A stretch of DNA of 64,000 bases from Lysobacterales bacterium (GTDB lineage Bacteria > Pseudomonadota > Gammaproteobacteria > Xanthomonadales > Xanthomonadaceae): assembly GCA_016718605.1 (NCBI GenBank), contig JADKCY010000002.1:186001-250000 (forward strand). The letters run 5' to 3'. The position numbers and the translations under genes were made by a program. Positions 41,158 through 49,802 of the stretch are shown in pieces (the first letter of the stretch is position 1; every line of letters starts with the position of its first letter). A model generated the notes under the pieces. It had not been told where the DNA came from. It saw nothing but the letters and a program-made list of their open reading frames with translations, and did not search any database.

Positions 41158-42316
41158 GGCCAAGGATCTCGACCGCACTGGACCGACCGATCGCGATACC
41201 GGTGAAAGTCTGATTCACATGCACGCCATGGAACTGCTCGCCATAGGTCGCAAAGCCGACCACATTGTGGCGCGCCATCAAGGCGGAAACCGCTTCAACC
41301 AGACCATCATTCAGCACTTCGACGCGACGCAGCACGCAGTCACAGCCAAGAATCAACTGCGGGCTACCGACTTCCGCAGCAACTGCCTCGAATGAGCGCT
41401 GCAGGCTGTCCAGCAAGTCGCCACGTTTTGCCAATCGCAACACCATGCCTTCGTCAATGGCACAGAAAAAATGCAAGGCGCCTCGGTCGTCGACATTGCT
41501 GATCGAACGAACGTAGCCTTCTCCCCCGATCAGCACCAGCATGGGCGCCGAGGCGAAACGTTGCGGGTCCAGATTGTCGCGCGAGACGCCCGTCAATGCA
41601 GCGTAGGCTTCGGCAGCCGGTCTGCCATCGATTTCCGCGACAACCCGATGCACGGCATCCGCCGCTGTAACCACCACGCGTTGCTGGTCAGCGCTGAAGT
41701 GCTGGGTCTTGAATGCTCGCACCGGAAGCAAGGTACTGACCAACACCAAAACTGCGGCGTTCTGGCGAAAACGCCCATCAAAATAGATCCGAGTTTGCTT
41801 GAACTCGAGCCCGTCTCCCGCCGATCCACCCACCAGTGGGATCGAGCCCAAGGCATGCTGAAAAACCCTTGTTACAGGCTCTTCCCGCACCGACAAGCCA
41901 TCAATCATCTGGAAGGCAAAGTTCTGCCGTTCCGCACTATCGGGCAACTTCTGCAGCAGGCGCATCAACAGGTCTTCGACAAACGCCTGCCCGCGCCTCA
42001 TTTCGAAATGCTCCAGATCGTCCAGACATCCAGCGATGCAGGTGAAGTCATTGCTACTGAAACTGAGTCCGGTCAGGGTGTCCTGCCGATAACCTGCCGG
42101 GCCAATCTCGCCAGCGGTCGTGCAACCGACCACGGGCGTATTGCCAAACAGCGTGCCCATTTCGACAGCGAGCGCATCGAGGTCGTAGGTGCTGGAACAA
42201 AAGAACAGCACCAGCGCCATATCGTCATGCGCAACAGCAGCATGGAATTCCCTCGCCGCCACACGCGCATCCAGCGAACAGGTGTGGCCACGACGAATCG
42301 ATTCTTCGGTCCCCAT
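41150..42316 (-). CDS. FIST domain sensory protein
   Basis: A 388-residue FIST_N plus FIST_C protein. FIST_N holds LVLFFCSSTYDLDALAVEMG, VVGCTTAGEIGPAGY and PLVGGSAGDGLEFKQTRIYF; FIST_C (about 220-370) holds VVAEIDGRPAAEAYAAL, GALHFFCAIDEGMVLRLAKR, ILGCDCVLRRVE and NVVGFATYGEQFHGVHVNQTFTG. The domain is proposed to bind small ligands such as amino acids, and it often partners GGDEF proteins or kinases. The start is uncertain: I chose ATG 42316 because GGGG lies six bases upstream; ATG 42328 and TTG 42334 are in frame. Confidence 0.9.
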   Translation of the reverse strand: MGTEESIRRGHTCSLDARVAAREFHAAVAHDDMALVLFFCSSTYDLDALAVEMGTLFGNTPVVGCTTAGEIGPAGYRQDTLTGLSFSSNDFTCIAGCLDDLEHFEMRRGQAFVEDLLMRLLQKLPDSAERQNFAFQMIDGLSVREEPVTRVFQHALGSIPLVGGSAGDGLEFKQTRIYFDGRFRQNAAVLVLVSTLLPVRAFKTQHFSADQQRVVVTAADAVHRVVAEIDGRPAAEAYAALTGVSRDNLDPQRFASAPMLVLIGGEGYVRSISNVDDRGALHFFCAIDEGMVLRLAKRGDLLDSLQRSFEAVAAEVGSPQLILGCDCVLRRVEVLNDGLVEAVSALMARHNVVGFATYGEQFHGVHVNQTFTGIAIGRSSAVEILGHG

Positions 42317-42412
42317 TGGTCGCCCCATCGGCAAACGGTTTCGTCTCTTGCTTCGTCCAGTTGCGCTGCGGGCTCAGACAATCACGCTGAGCTCAAACGT
42401 GCTGCACCCACA

Positions 42413-42443
42413 CACGGAGACCCGCAAGCCACGGATCTCCGTG
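42413..42443 (-). terminator. Inverted repeat after pntB, possible terminator
   Basis: CACGGAGA (42413-42420) and TCTCCGTG (42436-42443) form an eight-base perfect stem with a 15-base loop, beginning eight bases after the pntB stop on the minus strand. No T-run follows. A competing short hairpin CACGGATCTCCGTG lies in its right arm. Confidence 0.45.
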
Positions 42444-42450
42444 CAAAACC

Positions 42451-43905
42451 TCAGTGCCCGCCATCCAATGCCTTCAATTCGGCAACCAGCTTGTTGACCA
42501 TGTCTGCGCCGTCGCCAAACAGCATGCGGGTGTTATCAGCATAGAACAGGGCGTTCTCGATACCGGCGAATCCCGTACCCTTGCCGCGTTTGATGACAAT
42601 GGTGTTCTTCGAATTGACCACATCGAGAATCGGCATGCCGTAAATCGGGCTAGCCGGATCGGTCTTGGCCACCGGGTTGACCACGTCATTGGCGCCGATC
42701 ACCAGCGAAACATCGGTAATCGGGAACTCGGGGTTGATATCGTCCATATCGACAATCAGGTCATACGGCACACCTGCTTCGGCCAGCAACACGTTCATGT
42801 GCCCAGGCATGCGCCCCGCGACTGGATGAATGGCGAACTTGACCTTGACGTCGCGCTTGATGAGCTGCTGGGTCAGTTCCCATACCTTATGCTGCGCCTG
42901 CGCCACCGCCAGGCCGTAGCCCGGCACGATCACCACGCGCTCGGCGTAGGCCATCATCGCGGCCACGTCCGACGCCTCGATGGGCTTCTGCGAGCCGGTG
43001 ATGGCCTGTGCCTCACCGCTGCTGCCACCGAAGTTCGAGAACAGCACATTGCTGATCGGACGATTCATGGCTTTGGCCATAAGTTGGGTCAACAGCAAAC
43101 CGGCTGCACCCACCACGGTACCCGCGATGATCAGCGACTCGCTCTCCAGCACGTATCCCTTGAACGCCACCGCAAGCCCGGTGAAGGCGTTGTACAGCGA
43201 TATCACCACTGGCATGTCCGCGCCACCAATCGGCAAGGTCATCAACACGCCAAAGATCAAGGCCAGAACGAAGAACACGATGATCAGGCTGACATCCAAC
43301 TGGAATACCAGCCAGGCACCAAGTGCCAAACAGACCAGGAAAACCGCTAGGTTGACAAACTGCTGGCCGGAAAAGCTGAAACGCTTGTCCAGTCGGCCAT
43401 CCAGCTTGGCCCACGCAATCACCGAGCCGGAAAAAGACACAGCACCGATCAGCGAGCCGAGAATGGCCAGCACCAGCTTGGTACTGCCAAGGCACGCATG
43501 CGCGGCCACATCCGCTGGCGTGCAGGCCCCCGAATGTCCCGCCGCATTGATCAGCGCATAGGCACCAATCGCCGCTGCGGAACCACCGCCCATGCCGTTG
43601 AAGATGGCGACCATCTGCGGCATATCGGTGATGGGTACACGCTTGCCCCAAAGCCAGAACACGAAGGACAGCAGGATGGCGAGCGCCATCAGGCCGAAAT
43701 TGAGCGGATCAATACCGTGACTGCCCCAAGTGCTGGGCGCGACAAAGGTCACGAGGGTGGCAATCACCATGCCGAAGCCAGCCCAGCGGATGCCGCGTTT
43801 GGCGGTGACCGGCGAGCCCATCTGCATCAGACCCACGATGAACAGCAGCGCGGCCGCGAAATAACTGGCTTTGGCGACAAAATCGAGAATAACTGGAAGA
43901 CTCAT
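42451..43905 (-). CDS. pntB: Proton-translocating NAD(P)+ transhydrogenase subunit beta
   Basis: A 484-residue subunit: an N-terminal membrane part of about eight or nine helices (to about 280), then the soluble NADP(H)-binding domain III with VPGYGLAVAQAQHKVWELT, HPVAGRMPGHMNVLLAEAGV, GANDVVNPVAKTDPASPIYG and KRGKGTGFAGIENALFY. The enzyme couples proton entry to hydride transfer from NADH to NADP+, supplying NADPH. It follows pntAB by four bases. The two alpha-subunit pieces are separate genes here. Confidence 0.96.
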   Translation of the reverse strand: MSLPVILDFVAKASYFAAALLFIVGLMQMGSPVTAKRGIRWAGFGMVIATLVTFVAPSTWGSHGIDPLNFGLMALAILLSFVFWLWGKRVPITDMPQMVAIFNGMGGGSAAAIGAYALINAAGHSGACTPADVAAHACLGSTKLVLAILGSLIGAVSFSGSVIAWAKLDGRLDKRFSFSGQQFVNLAVFLVCLALGAWLVFQLDVSLIIVFFVLALIFGVLMTLPIGGADMPVVISLYNAFTGLAVAFKGYVLESESLIIAGTVVGAAGLLLTQLMAKAMNRPISNVLFSNFGGSSGEAQAITGSQKPIEASDVAAMMAYAERVVIVPGYGLAVAQAQHKVWELTQQLIKRDVKVKFAIHPVAGRMPGHMNVLLAEAGVPYDLIVDMDDINPEFPITDVSLVIGANDVVNPVAKTDPASPIYGMPILDVVNSKNTIVIKRGKGTGFAGIENALFYADNTRMLFGDGADMVNKLVAELKALDGGH

Positions 43906-43909
43906 TTTT

Positions 43910-44200
43910 TCAGCCTCCCTTCTTCTTGCTGGACTTGAACATCTCCAGCATGCGCTCAGTCACCACGTAGCCACCGACCGCATTACCGGCACCGAGCAAC
44001 ACTGCAATGAAACCGATGCTGCGCTCGAGATTGGTATCGGCATGCGCGAGCGAGATCATCGCACCCACCACCACGATGCCATGCACGAAGTTGGAGCCTG
44101 ACATCAAGGGCGTGTGCAGAATCACCGGCACGCGAGAGATGATGATGTGGCCGCAAATGGCGGCCAGCATGAAAATGTACAGCGCCAGAAAACCATCCAT
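43910..44200 (-). CDS. pntAB: NAD(P)+ transhydrogenase subunit alpha, membrane part
   Basis: A 96-residue protein with three predicted helices, matching the C-terminal membrane end of E. coli PntA: YIFMLAAICGHIIISRVPVILHTPLMSGSN and GIVVVGAMISLAHAD. It forms part of the proton channel with PntB. The ATG overlaps the pntAA stop by one base (TGATG). The split alpha subunit is usual in many alphaproteobacteria and in Xanthomonadales. Confidence 0.95.
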   Translation of the reverse strand: MDGFLALYIFMLAAICGHIIISRVPVILHTPLMSGSNFVHGIVVVGAMISLAHADTNLERSIGFIAVLLGAGNAVGGYVVTERMLEMFKSSKKKGG

Positions 44201-45336
44201 CAGACTGCTCCTCCCTCGATCTGCTGCTTGGTCGCGGCATGTTTGATTTCACCGCCATGGGTCAGGCAGGTATTGGCGATCAGGTCGTCGTTCCAATCGA
44301 GCTGAATATTGCCTTCCTTGATCGACAAACTGAGGAAATTGAACAGATTGCGGGCGTACATTTCGCTGGCATGGATGCAGCCCATGCTGGCAAGATGGGT
44401 GGGACCCACGACGCTGACGCCGTTGGTGGTCAAGACCGTCTCGCCTGCCTTGGTCAATTCGCAGTTGCCACCAGTTTCTGCAGCCAAATCAACGATCACG
44501 CTACCCGGCTTCATTCCTTCCACCATCGCCGTACTGATGATCTTCGGTGCGGGTCGGCCGGGTACCGCGGCGGTGGTGACAATCACATCAACACCCTTCA
44601 AATGCTCGGCCAGCTTGCGTTGCTGCTCGGCACGTTCTTCGGCAGTCAGCTCGCGCGCATAGCCACCCGAGCCCGCCGCGCTGACGCCAAGATCAAGAAA
44701 CTTGGCACCCAGCGACTCGATCTGTTCGCGTGTTTCCGGCCGCACATCGAAGCCTTCCACTTGCGCACCAAGACGCCGTGCCGTTGCAATGGCCTGCAGG
44801 CCCGCCACACCCGCACCGACGATCAAGACTTTGGATGGCCGAATCGTTCCCGCTGCGGTGGTCAACATCGGAAAGAACTTGCCAGACACTTCAGCAGCAA
44901 TCAGCACCGCCTTGTAACCCGCCATCCCGGCCTGAGAAGACAACACATCCATCGCTTGGGCGCGCGTCGTGCGCGGCAACAGCTCCATCGAAAAACTGGT
45001 GATCTTGCGGTCGCGCAAAGCCTTCACGCGTTCCGCACTGGCATGCGGCTGCAGGTAACCGATGACGATGCTGCCTTCGCGCAGTTGGGCAATTTCCTCC
45101 AATGAAGGCGGCTGCACCTTGAGCAATACGTCGGCTCTGGACAAAGCCTCCGCTGCGCTGGCAACGAGGGTGACATCGGCAAAGCTGGCGTCGGGGAAAA
45201 ACGCCGCGTCCCCTGCGCCCTGCTCCAGCACCACCTGCACCGCTGCGCCGCGCAGCTTCTTGGCGATTTCAGGGGTCAGCGCGACACGGCGCTCACCCGC
45301 GACCGACTCTCGTACGGCTACCACAATTCCCGACAT
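44200..45336 (-). CDS. pntAA: NAD(P)+ transhydrogenase subunit alpha, NAD-binding part
   Basis: A 378-residue soluble domain I, related to alanine dehydrogenase: VAVRESVAGERRVALTPEIAKKL, QAMDVLSSQAGMAGYKAVL, VLIVGAGVAGLQAIATARRLGA (Rossmann), RPETREQIESLGAKFLDL and MKPGSVIVDLAAETGGNCEL. It binds NAD(H). First gene of pntAA-pntAB-pntB, with GTGAGGG before the ATG. A hairpin TGCGGGC/GCCCGCA (45369-45387) lies in its leader, 33 bases upstream of the start. Confidence 0.95.
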   Translation of the reverse strand: MSGIVVAVRESVAGERRVALTPEIAKKLRGAAVQVVLEQGAGDAAFFPDASFADVTLVASAAEALSRADVLLKVQPPSLEEIAQLREGSIVIGYLQPHASAERVKALRDRKITSFSMELLPRTTRAQAMDVLSSQAGMAGYKAVLIAAEVSGKFFPMLTTAAGTIRPSKVLIVGAGVAGLQAIATARRLGAQVEGFDVRPETREQIESLGAKFLDLGVSAAGSGGYARELTAEERAEQQRKLAEHLKGVDVIVTTAAVPGRPAPKIISTAMVEGMKPGSVIVDLAAETGGNCELTKAGETVLTTNGVSVVGPTHLASMGCIHASEMYARNLFNFLSLSIKEGNIQLDWNDDLIANTCLTHGGEIKHAATKQQIEGGAV

Positions 45337-45567
45337 GTGTTTCCCTCACGGTTGGAGGAGCAAACGGCTGCGGGCCCCACGCCCGCAACACCCGAGACAT
45401 GGGGCAACCCTGTCCCGGTAGAAGCGGGATGCTAGCGGAATTAGCGATCAAGGTGGATCACCCTGCTGTTTCAGGGCGATCGGTCATACGTCGGACGTCA
45501 CGATTTCCGCTTGGAATCGGCGGTTCACTGACCTTCGCATTGCAACGAATTCGCCAGAATGGCGTCC

Positions 45568-47991
45568 TTAAACCGCACCTGGTTGCGACGGGGCGTTGGC
45601 CCGCAACCGCCCGAGCACCTGATTCATTGCGTGCTCGAAGGCGGCATCATTTTGGCGAATCACCAGACGCTGGCTTTGAATCATCGCTGCCAACTCTTCG
45701 GCGGAAGCCACGCAATAGCGCAGACCCCGCCGGTTGACGAACAACATGCGATTGGAAATTGGACTGAGCCAGCTCAGTTTGGCGGGCTGCGAGTTGCCCT
45801 CTTCATCAATGAACTGCACCCAGGCGCCAACCTCCAATTTGCGTATGCGCTCAATGTCCGCAGGGTCAAACTCCAACGCTACCTGTGCTTCTGCGCCAGC
45901 GTCCTCGGTCTCTGCCGGTTGCGGCTCAGGAACACTCACAGCATTGGAAGGCGGCGCATTGCGCTCGATCACATCAACCAAGTCGTTGTGAACTTCCTGC
46001 GGCGCCTTGACCGCGCTCAGGGCGGCACGCAGTGATTGCATGACTTCATCGGCAGCACTGCCCAGCACACCCGCGCTCTGTAGCACCGGGTCCAGTTGCG
46101 GACGCAAAGCTGAAAACGCAGCATCGCTGAAACTGGACTTCTCTTCCGCTTCCAGCCATGCCCCCAGCAAGGCATCACCTGCGGAAACCGCAGCTAGAAA
46201 CTTCGGCGATTCGTGTCCATCGCGCAGCCCCATCAAGGTCAGATGGTGGACCCAGTAGCGGCGCAAAAAAGACTCCATTGCCGCGGGCAACCCTGGATGC
46301 TGGCGCAAACGACTTTCCATTTCGCTGACGGCGGCGGCGCGCGAGAAATCCAAGCGCTCTTTGCCCCGTTGCGCTTCGGCGGCGCGACGCTCTGCCAACG
46401 CAATACGTCGACGATGCTGATCTATGAACTCGCGAAACTCCTGTTCCAGGGTTTCGAAGATCGCAATATCTTCGTTGAACTCGGCACTGAGCCGCTCGAT
46501 GGTGCGCTGCACGCGATCCAGCAATTCGCGATCCTGCGGTGCTTCTCCCGTGTTGCCTTCTGCCGCTTCGGCCAAGGAGTTCAGCAACCGACGTGCAGGA
46601 TGGGACTTCTGCAAGAACATGCGTCGATCCAGCAATGCCACCTTGATGAAGGGAACGATCAATCGGCTGATTTGGTGGCGCGTGTCCGAATGGAAATCGC
46701 GTTCGTCCAGCATAACCTCGAAAAGCATGCCCACGAGATCAATCGCGTCCTCATCCGCCGCGCTCATCCGCGACTGCTCCGGATTGAGACCGAGGCGCTC
46801 CGCACCGTTCAACACTTCCTGCTTGATCTTCTGCGCCAGCGATTGCTCTGGATCATCCAGCGCAGCGCTTACCGACGCTGGCAATTCCGCTTGATATAGT
46901 GAGAGCACGGACAGCATTTCTGTCGGCGACAACGGCCTCAACGGTGTTGTCTCTCCCAATCCTGTGGCGCCACCCGAATGGCCGAACTGCTGAGTCGCAG
47001 TCGAGGACGCGCCATGTCCCGCAGGAATCCCAAACGACGTGCCCCCCTGATTGGAACGATAGGCTTCCAACAGGTCGTGAATGGTCGAGAACAACATCTG
47101 CTCGGTGCCTTCACTGACCTGCGCTTCGCCCCGAGACGGCGCGCGACCTTCGGCCATGCCTGCCAGACCACGCAATGCCGCCGTGGCATAGTCTTGCTCC
47201 TGCGCGGCATCGAACTCACTGCCAGCGCGGGTTGGGTCAAGCGGACTGACCCGAGAGCCAGCCGGTGCACCCGGCCGTCGCATGACGGTCGGTCGGATCT
47301 CGGGAAGAATGCCGGCGTCGATCAGACTGCGATTGATTTCGTTGTAGAACGGCTGCAGGACATGTGGCAGTTCGCGCTCGTACAACTTGTACAACAGCAC
47401 CTTGACGCGCACTGAAACATCGCAGGACTGCAAACCCATCCGAAACGCATACGCGATGTGGGCGGGTCCAATCGGATTGTTGTCGTCATCCAGTTCAGCA
47501 GCACCGATCAGCGCAGCCATTCGTCGATGCAGCGGGTGCAGAATTGAATTCATCTGCCGAGCAATCGCCACCGAGACCATGCGCGTACTGAGTTGCTCTT
47601 CCAGTTCGTCCTCACTGACCAAGCTGAGTTCGCCTTTTGCCATCTCCCTCGCACCCTGCTCCAGATCAACCCGCAACGGTGCGCGTTTGTCGTAGGCGGC
47701 AAAGGTACTGCTGATGTGGTCGGCAAAACGCTGCTCGATCTGCGGGCGCTGCCGCCGCAGCTCGCGCATGGCGTCGAAATACTCCTGATGATTGAGCTTG
47801 CCATCAGCGCGCTGGACGAAATCGAACAGCGTGTCATCCGCCTTGCCAAGCACTTCGCCGAGCAACGCCGGCAAGCGCTTCAGCGCGCGCGCGCGCAGGG
47901 TGGAAATGAATCCACTGGTATCAAAGCCAGGCTTCATCGCCAGCCGGCCGTTGATGTTGAGGACATTGTCCTTGGAAATCGGGTCATTCAT
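45568..47991 (-). CDS. DUF1631 family protein
   Basis: An 807-residue cytoplasmic protein. The DUF1631 region spans most of it, with FISTLRARALKRLPALLGEVLG, ELSLVSEDELEEQLSTRMVS, NPIGPAHIAYAFRMGLQSCDV, LLYKLYERELPHVLQPFYNE, and VGMLFEVMLDERDFHSDTRHQISRLIVPFIKVALLD. The C-terminus (about 725-800) looks PilZ-like (LEVGAWVQFIDEEGNSQPAKLSWLS, LFVNRRGLR), which would bind c-di-GMP, but the arginine motif is not clear. Family members are large and uncharacterised in most species. ATG 47991 matches the conserved body; an in-frame ATG at 48066 lacks a ribosome site. It sits alone, between pnt and a divergent nitroreductase gene. Confidence 0.85.
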   Translation of the reverse strand: MNDPISKDNVLNINGRLAMKPGFDTSGFISTLRARALKRLPALLGEVLGKADDTLFDFVQRADGKLNHQEYFDAMRELRRQRPQIEQRFADHISSTFAAYDKRAPLRVDLEQGAREMAKGELSLVSEDELEEQLSTRMVSVAIARQMNSILHPLHRRMAALIGAAELDDDNNPIGPAHIAYAFRMGLQSCDVSVRVKVLLYKLYERELPHVLQPFYNEINRSLIDAGILPEIRPTVMRRPGAPAGSRVSPLDPTRAGSEFDAAQEQDYATAALRGLAGMAEGRAPSRGEAQVSEGTEQMLFSTIHDLLEAYRSNQGGTSFGIPAGHGASSTATQQFGHSGGATGLGETTPLRPLSPTEMLSVLSLYQAELPASVSAALDDPEQSLAQKIKQEVLNGAERLGLNPEQSRMSAADEDAIDLVGMLFEVMLDERDFHSDTRHQISRLIVPFIKVALLDRRMFLQKSHPARRLLNSLAEAAEGNTGEAPQDRELLDRVQRTIERLSAEFNEDIAIFETLEQEFREFIDQHRRRIALAERRAAEAQRGKERLDFSRAAAVSEMESRLRQHPGLPAAMESFLRRYWVHHLTLMGLRDGHESPKFLAAVSAGDALLGAWLEAEEKSSFSDAAFSALRPQLDPVLQSAGVLGSAADEVMQSLRAALSAVKAPQEVHNDLVDVIERNAPPSNAVSVPEPQPAETEDAGAEAQVALEFDPADIERIRKLEVGAWVQFIDEEGNSQPAKLSWLSPISNRMLFVNRRGLRYCVASAEELAAMIQSQRLVIRQNDAAFEHAMNQVLGRLRANAPSQPGAV

Positions 47992-48319
47992 GGCACCCAG
48001 CGCCTCGTTCGTGGTGTGCTGCGCTGCAGTGTCTCGCTTCGCATCGCACGCAAATGTGCGCGCCATCTATTTTTGCGCACGCGTTCGACAAGATTGTCGC
48101 GCAAAAAGTTGTCAGTCAGCGACAGAAATCACACCAGCGCCTCGGCATTTGCGCACCAGTTCACATTCGCACATAGCATGCCCCGTCACGCCACGTACTC
48201 GCTGGCCACCATTCCTGCGAACGGACGGTCCAAAACGAGGCAGGCAGATGCAGAAGTCCGGCAGTGTGGCCAGCGCGGGTTAAGCTTCGCGCACAACTCA
48301 ATCGCAAGCCAAACAGCCC
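47992..48319. other. 328-base divergent intergenic region with nested inverted repeats
   Basis: No gene is visible. It must hold promoters for DUF1631 (minus) and the nitroreductase-exonuclease pair (plus). Arms TTTTTGCGC (48070-48078) and GCGCAAAAA (48099-48107) flank an inner CGACAA-GA-TTGTCG (48086-48099), giving a nested palindrome 79 bases upstream of the DUF1631 start. This could be an operator or a leader hairpin. Confidence 0.55.
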
Positions 48320-48880
48320 ATGCACCTTGACCTCCGTAACCGACGATCCGTGCCCTCCCGATTGCTAGCCGAGCCTGGCCCCAATCTGCAGCAACTTCGC
48401 GACATGCTGAACATCGCTTCGCGCGTGCCAGATCATGGCGGCCTCGTTCCCTGGCGTTTCCTGCGTCTTGCCCCGGCAGCCCGCGAGGCGCTGGGCCAAC
48501 TGCTCGCGCAACGCGCAATCGAGCGCGACCCGAATATCGATGAGGCAGGAGTGCGCAAAGAACGACTGCGCTTCAGTCATGCGCCCGAGGTCGTGGTCGT
48601 GATCGGGTGCTATCAGCAGGCGCATCGGATTCCTGTCATCGAGCAGCAACATACCAGTGCCTGCGTTTGTTTCAGTCTGCTGCAAGCCGCACAGGCAACC
48701 GGCTTTTCCGCACAGTGGTTAACGGGATGGGCCGCGTACGATGAGACCGTGCAGCATTTTCTCGGCGTGCAGCCCAACGAGGTCATCGTCGGGTTCATTC
48801 ACATCGGCAGCGCAAAGGAGGAACTGGCGGAACGCCCGCGGCCCACTTTGGACAGCCTCCTGCAAGAGTTCTCCGCTTGA
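48320..48880 (+). CDS. Nitroreductase family protein (YdjA-like)
   Basis: A 186-residue flavoprotein of the small YdjA/TdsD subgroup: LRNRRSVPSRLL, ASRVPDHGGLVPWRFLRL, HTSACVCFSLLQAAQATGFSAQWLTGW and VGFIHIGSAKEELAERPRP. These enzymes bind FMN and use NAD(P)H to reduce nitro compounds or quinones; the natural substrate is unknown. No strong Shine-Dalgarno precedes the ATG. Its stop overlaps the exonuclease start (TGATG). Confidence 0.9.
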   Translation: MHLDLRNRRSVPSRLLAEPGPNLQQLRDMLNIASRVPDHGGLVPWRFLRLAPAAREALGQLLAQRAIERDPNIDEAGVRKERLRFSHAPEVVVVIGCYQQAHRIPVIEQQHTSACVCFSLLQAAQATGFSAQWLTGWAAYDETVQHFLGVQPNEVIVGFIHIGSAKEELAERPRPTLDSLLQEFSA

Positions 48881-49776
48881 TGCACGCCACAGTCCATCTG
48901 GTCGATTCGAGTCTCTACGTGTTCCGCGCTTGGCACTCGTACCCAGACGACGTGCGCGATGCCGACGGCCACCCAGCCAATGCGCTGCATGGCTTCATCC
49001 GATTTGCTTTAGATCTGCTCGAACGAGAACAGCCAGAGCGAATCGTGTTTGCGTTCGATGAATCACTGGACAGCTCGTTCCGCAACGAACGCTATCCCGC
49101 TTACAAAGCCAATCGCGAACCCGCGCCCACCGAACTGAAAAGACAATTCGCCGGCTGTCGCGCACTTCTGGATTCGTTGGGCATTACCACGCTGGCGGAT
49201 CCGCGTTTCGAGGCTGATGACTTGATTGGCAGCGTGCTCAAACAGGCGCGCGGACTCGGCGTGCGCGGCATTATCGTATCCGCGGATAAGGATCTATCCC
49301 AACTACTGCAGGGCGAAGACGAGCAGTGGGACTATGCGCGCCAAATGCGCTGGAATTCCGCGGGTGTGCTTGAGCGCTATGGCGTGCACGCGCACCAAAT
49401 CGCCGACTACCTCGGATTGGCTGGCGATGCGGTGGATAACATCCCCGGGGTGCCAGGGGTCGGGAACAAAACTGCCGCCGCATTGTTGGCACATTTCGGC
49501 AGCTTGGACACATTGTTGCAGCGCCTTGATGAGCTGCCATTTCTGCGCATCCGTGGCGCTGCGAGTCATGCTCGTCGCATTGCAGAGCATCGCGACACCG
49601 CGCTGTTGTCACGCGAACTGGCAACCATTTGTTGTGACGCGGACTTGCCGCAGCCACTCCCGCTCCATCCGGCAGCGCCCGACGATTCGAGACTGCAAGA
49701 ACTATGCGAGCAATTTCGTATCGGGCCGATGACACGACGACGCTTGGCCCAATGGTCGCAAGCGCTCACACGTTGA
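48880..49776 (+). CDS. 5'-3' exonuclease / flap endonuclease (ExoIX, PolI N-domain-like)
   Basis: A 298-residue stand-alone FEN-like nuclease. Acidic metal residues appear in TVHLVDSSLYVFRAW, IVFAFDESLDSSFRNERYPAYKANR, ADPRFEADDLIGSVL, and IIVSADKDLSQLLQ; the helix-three-turn-helix is YLGLAGDAVDNIPGVPGVGNKTAAAL. It has all the acidic residues of the PolI 5'-nuclease, unlike the shortened E. coli Xni. It should remove RNA primers or 5' flaps. The ATG overlaps the nitroreductase stop; a TTG one codon earlier is also in frame. Confidence 0.9.
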   Translation: MHATVHLVDSSLYVFRAWHSYPDDVRDADGHPANALHGFIRFALDLLEREQPERIVFAFDESLDSSFRNERYPAYKANREPAPTELKRQFAGCRALLDSLGITTLADPRFEADDLIGSVLKQARGLGVRGIIVSADKDLSQLLQGEDEQWDYARQMRWNSAGVLERYGVHAHQIADYLGLAGDAVDNIPGVPGVGNKTAAALLAHFGSLDTLLQRLDELPFLRIRGAASHARRIAEHRDTALLSRELATICCDADLPQPLPLHPAAPDDSRLQELCEQFRIGPMTRRRLAQWSQALTR

Positions 49777-49802
49777 CTGACGAAAACCCAGAGATGCCTG
49801 AA

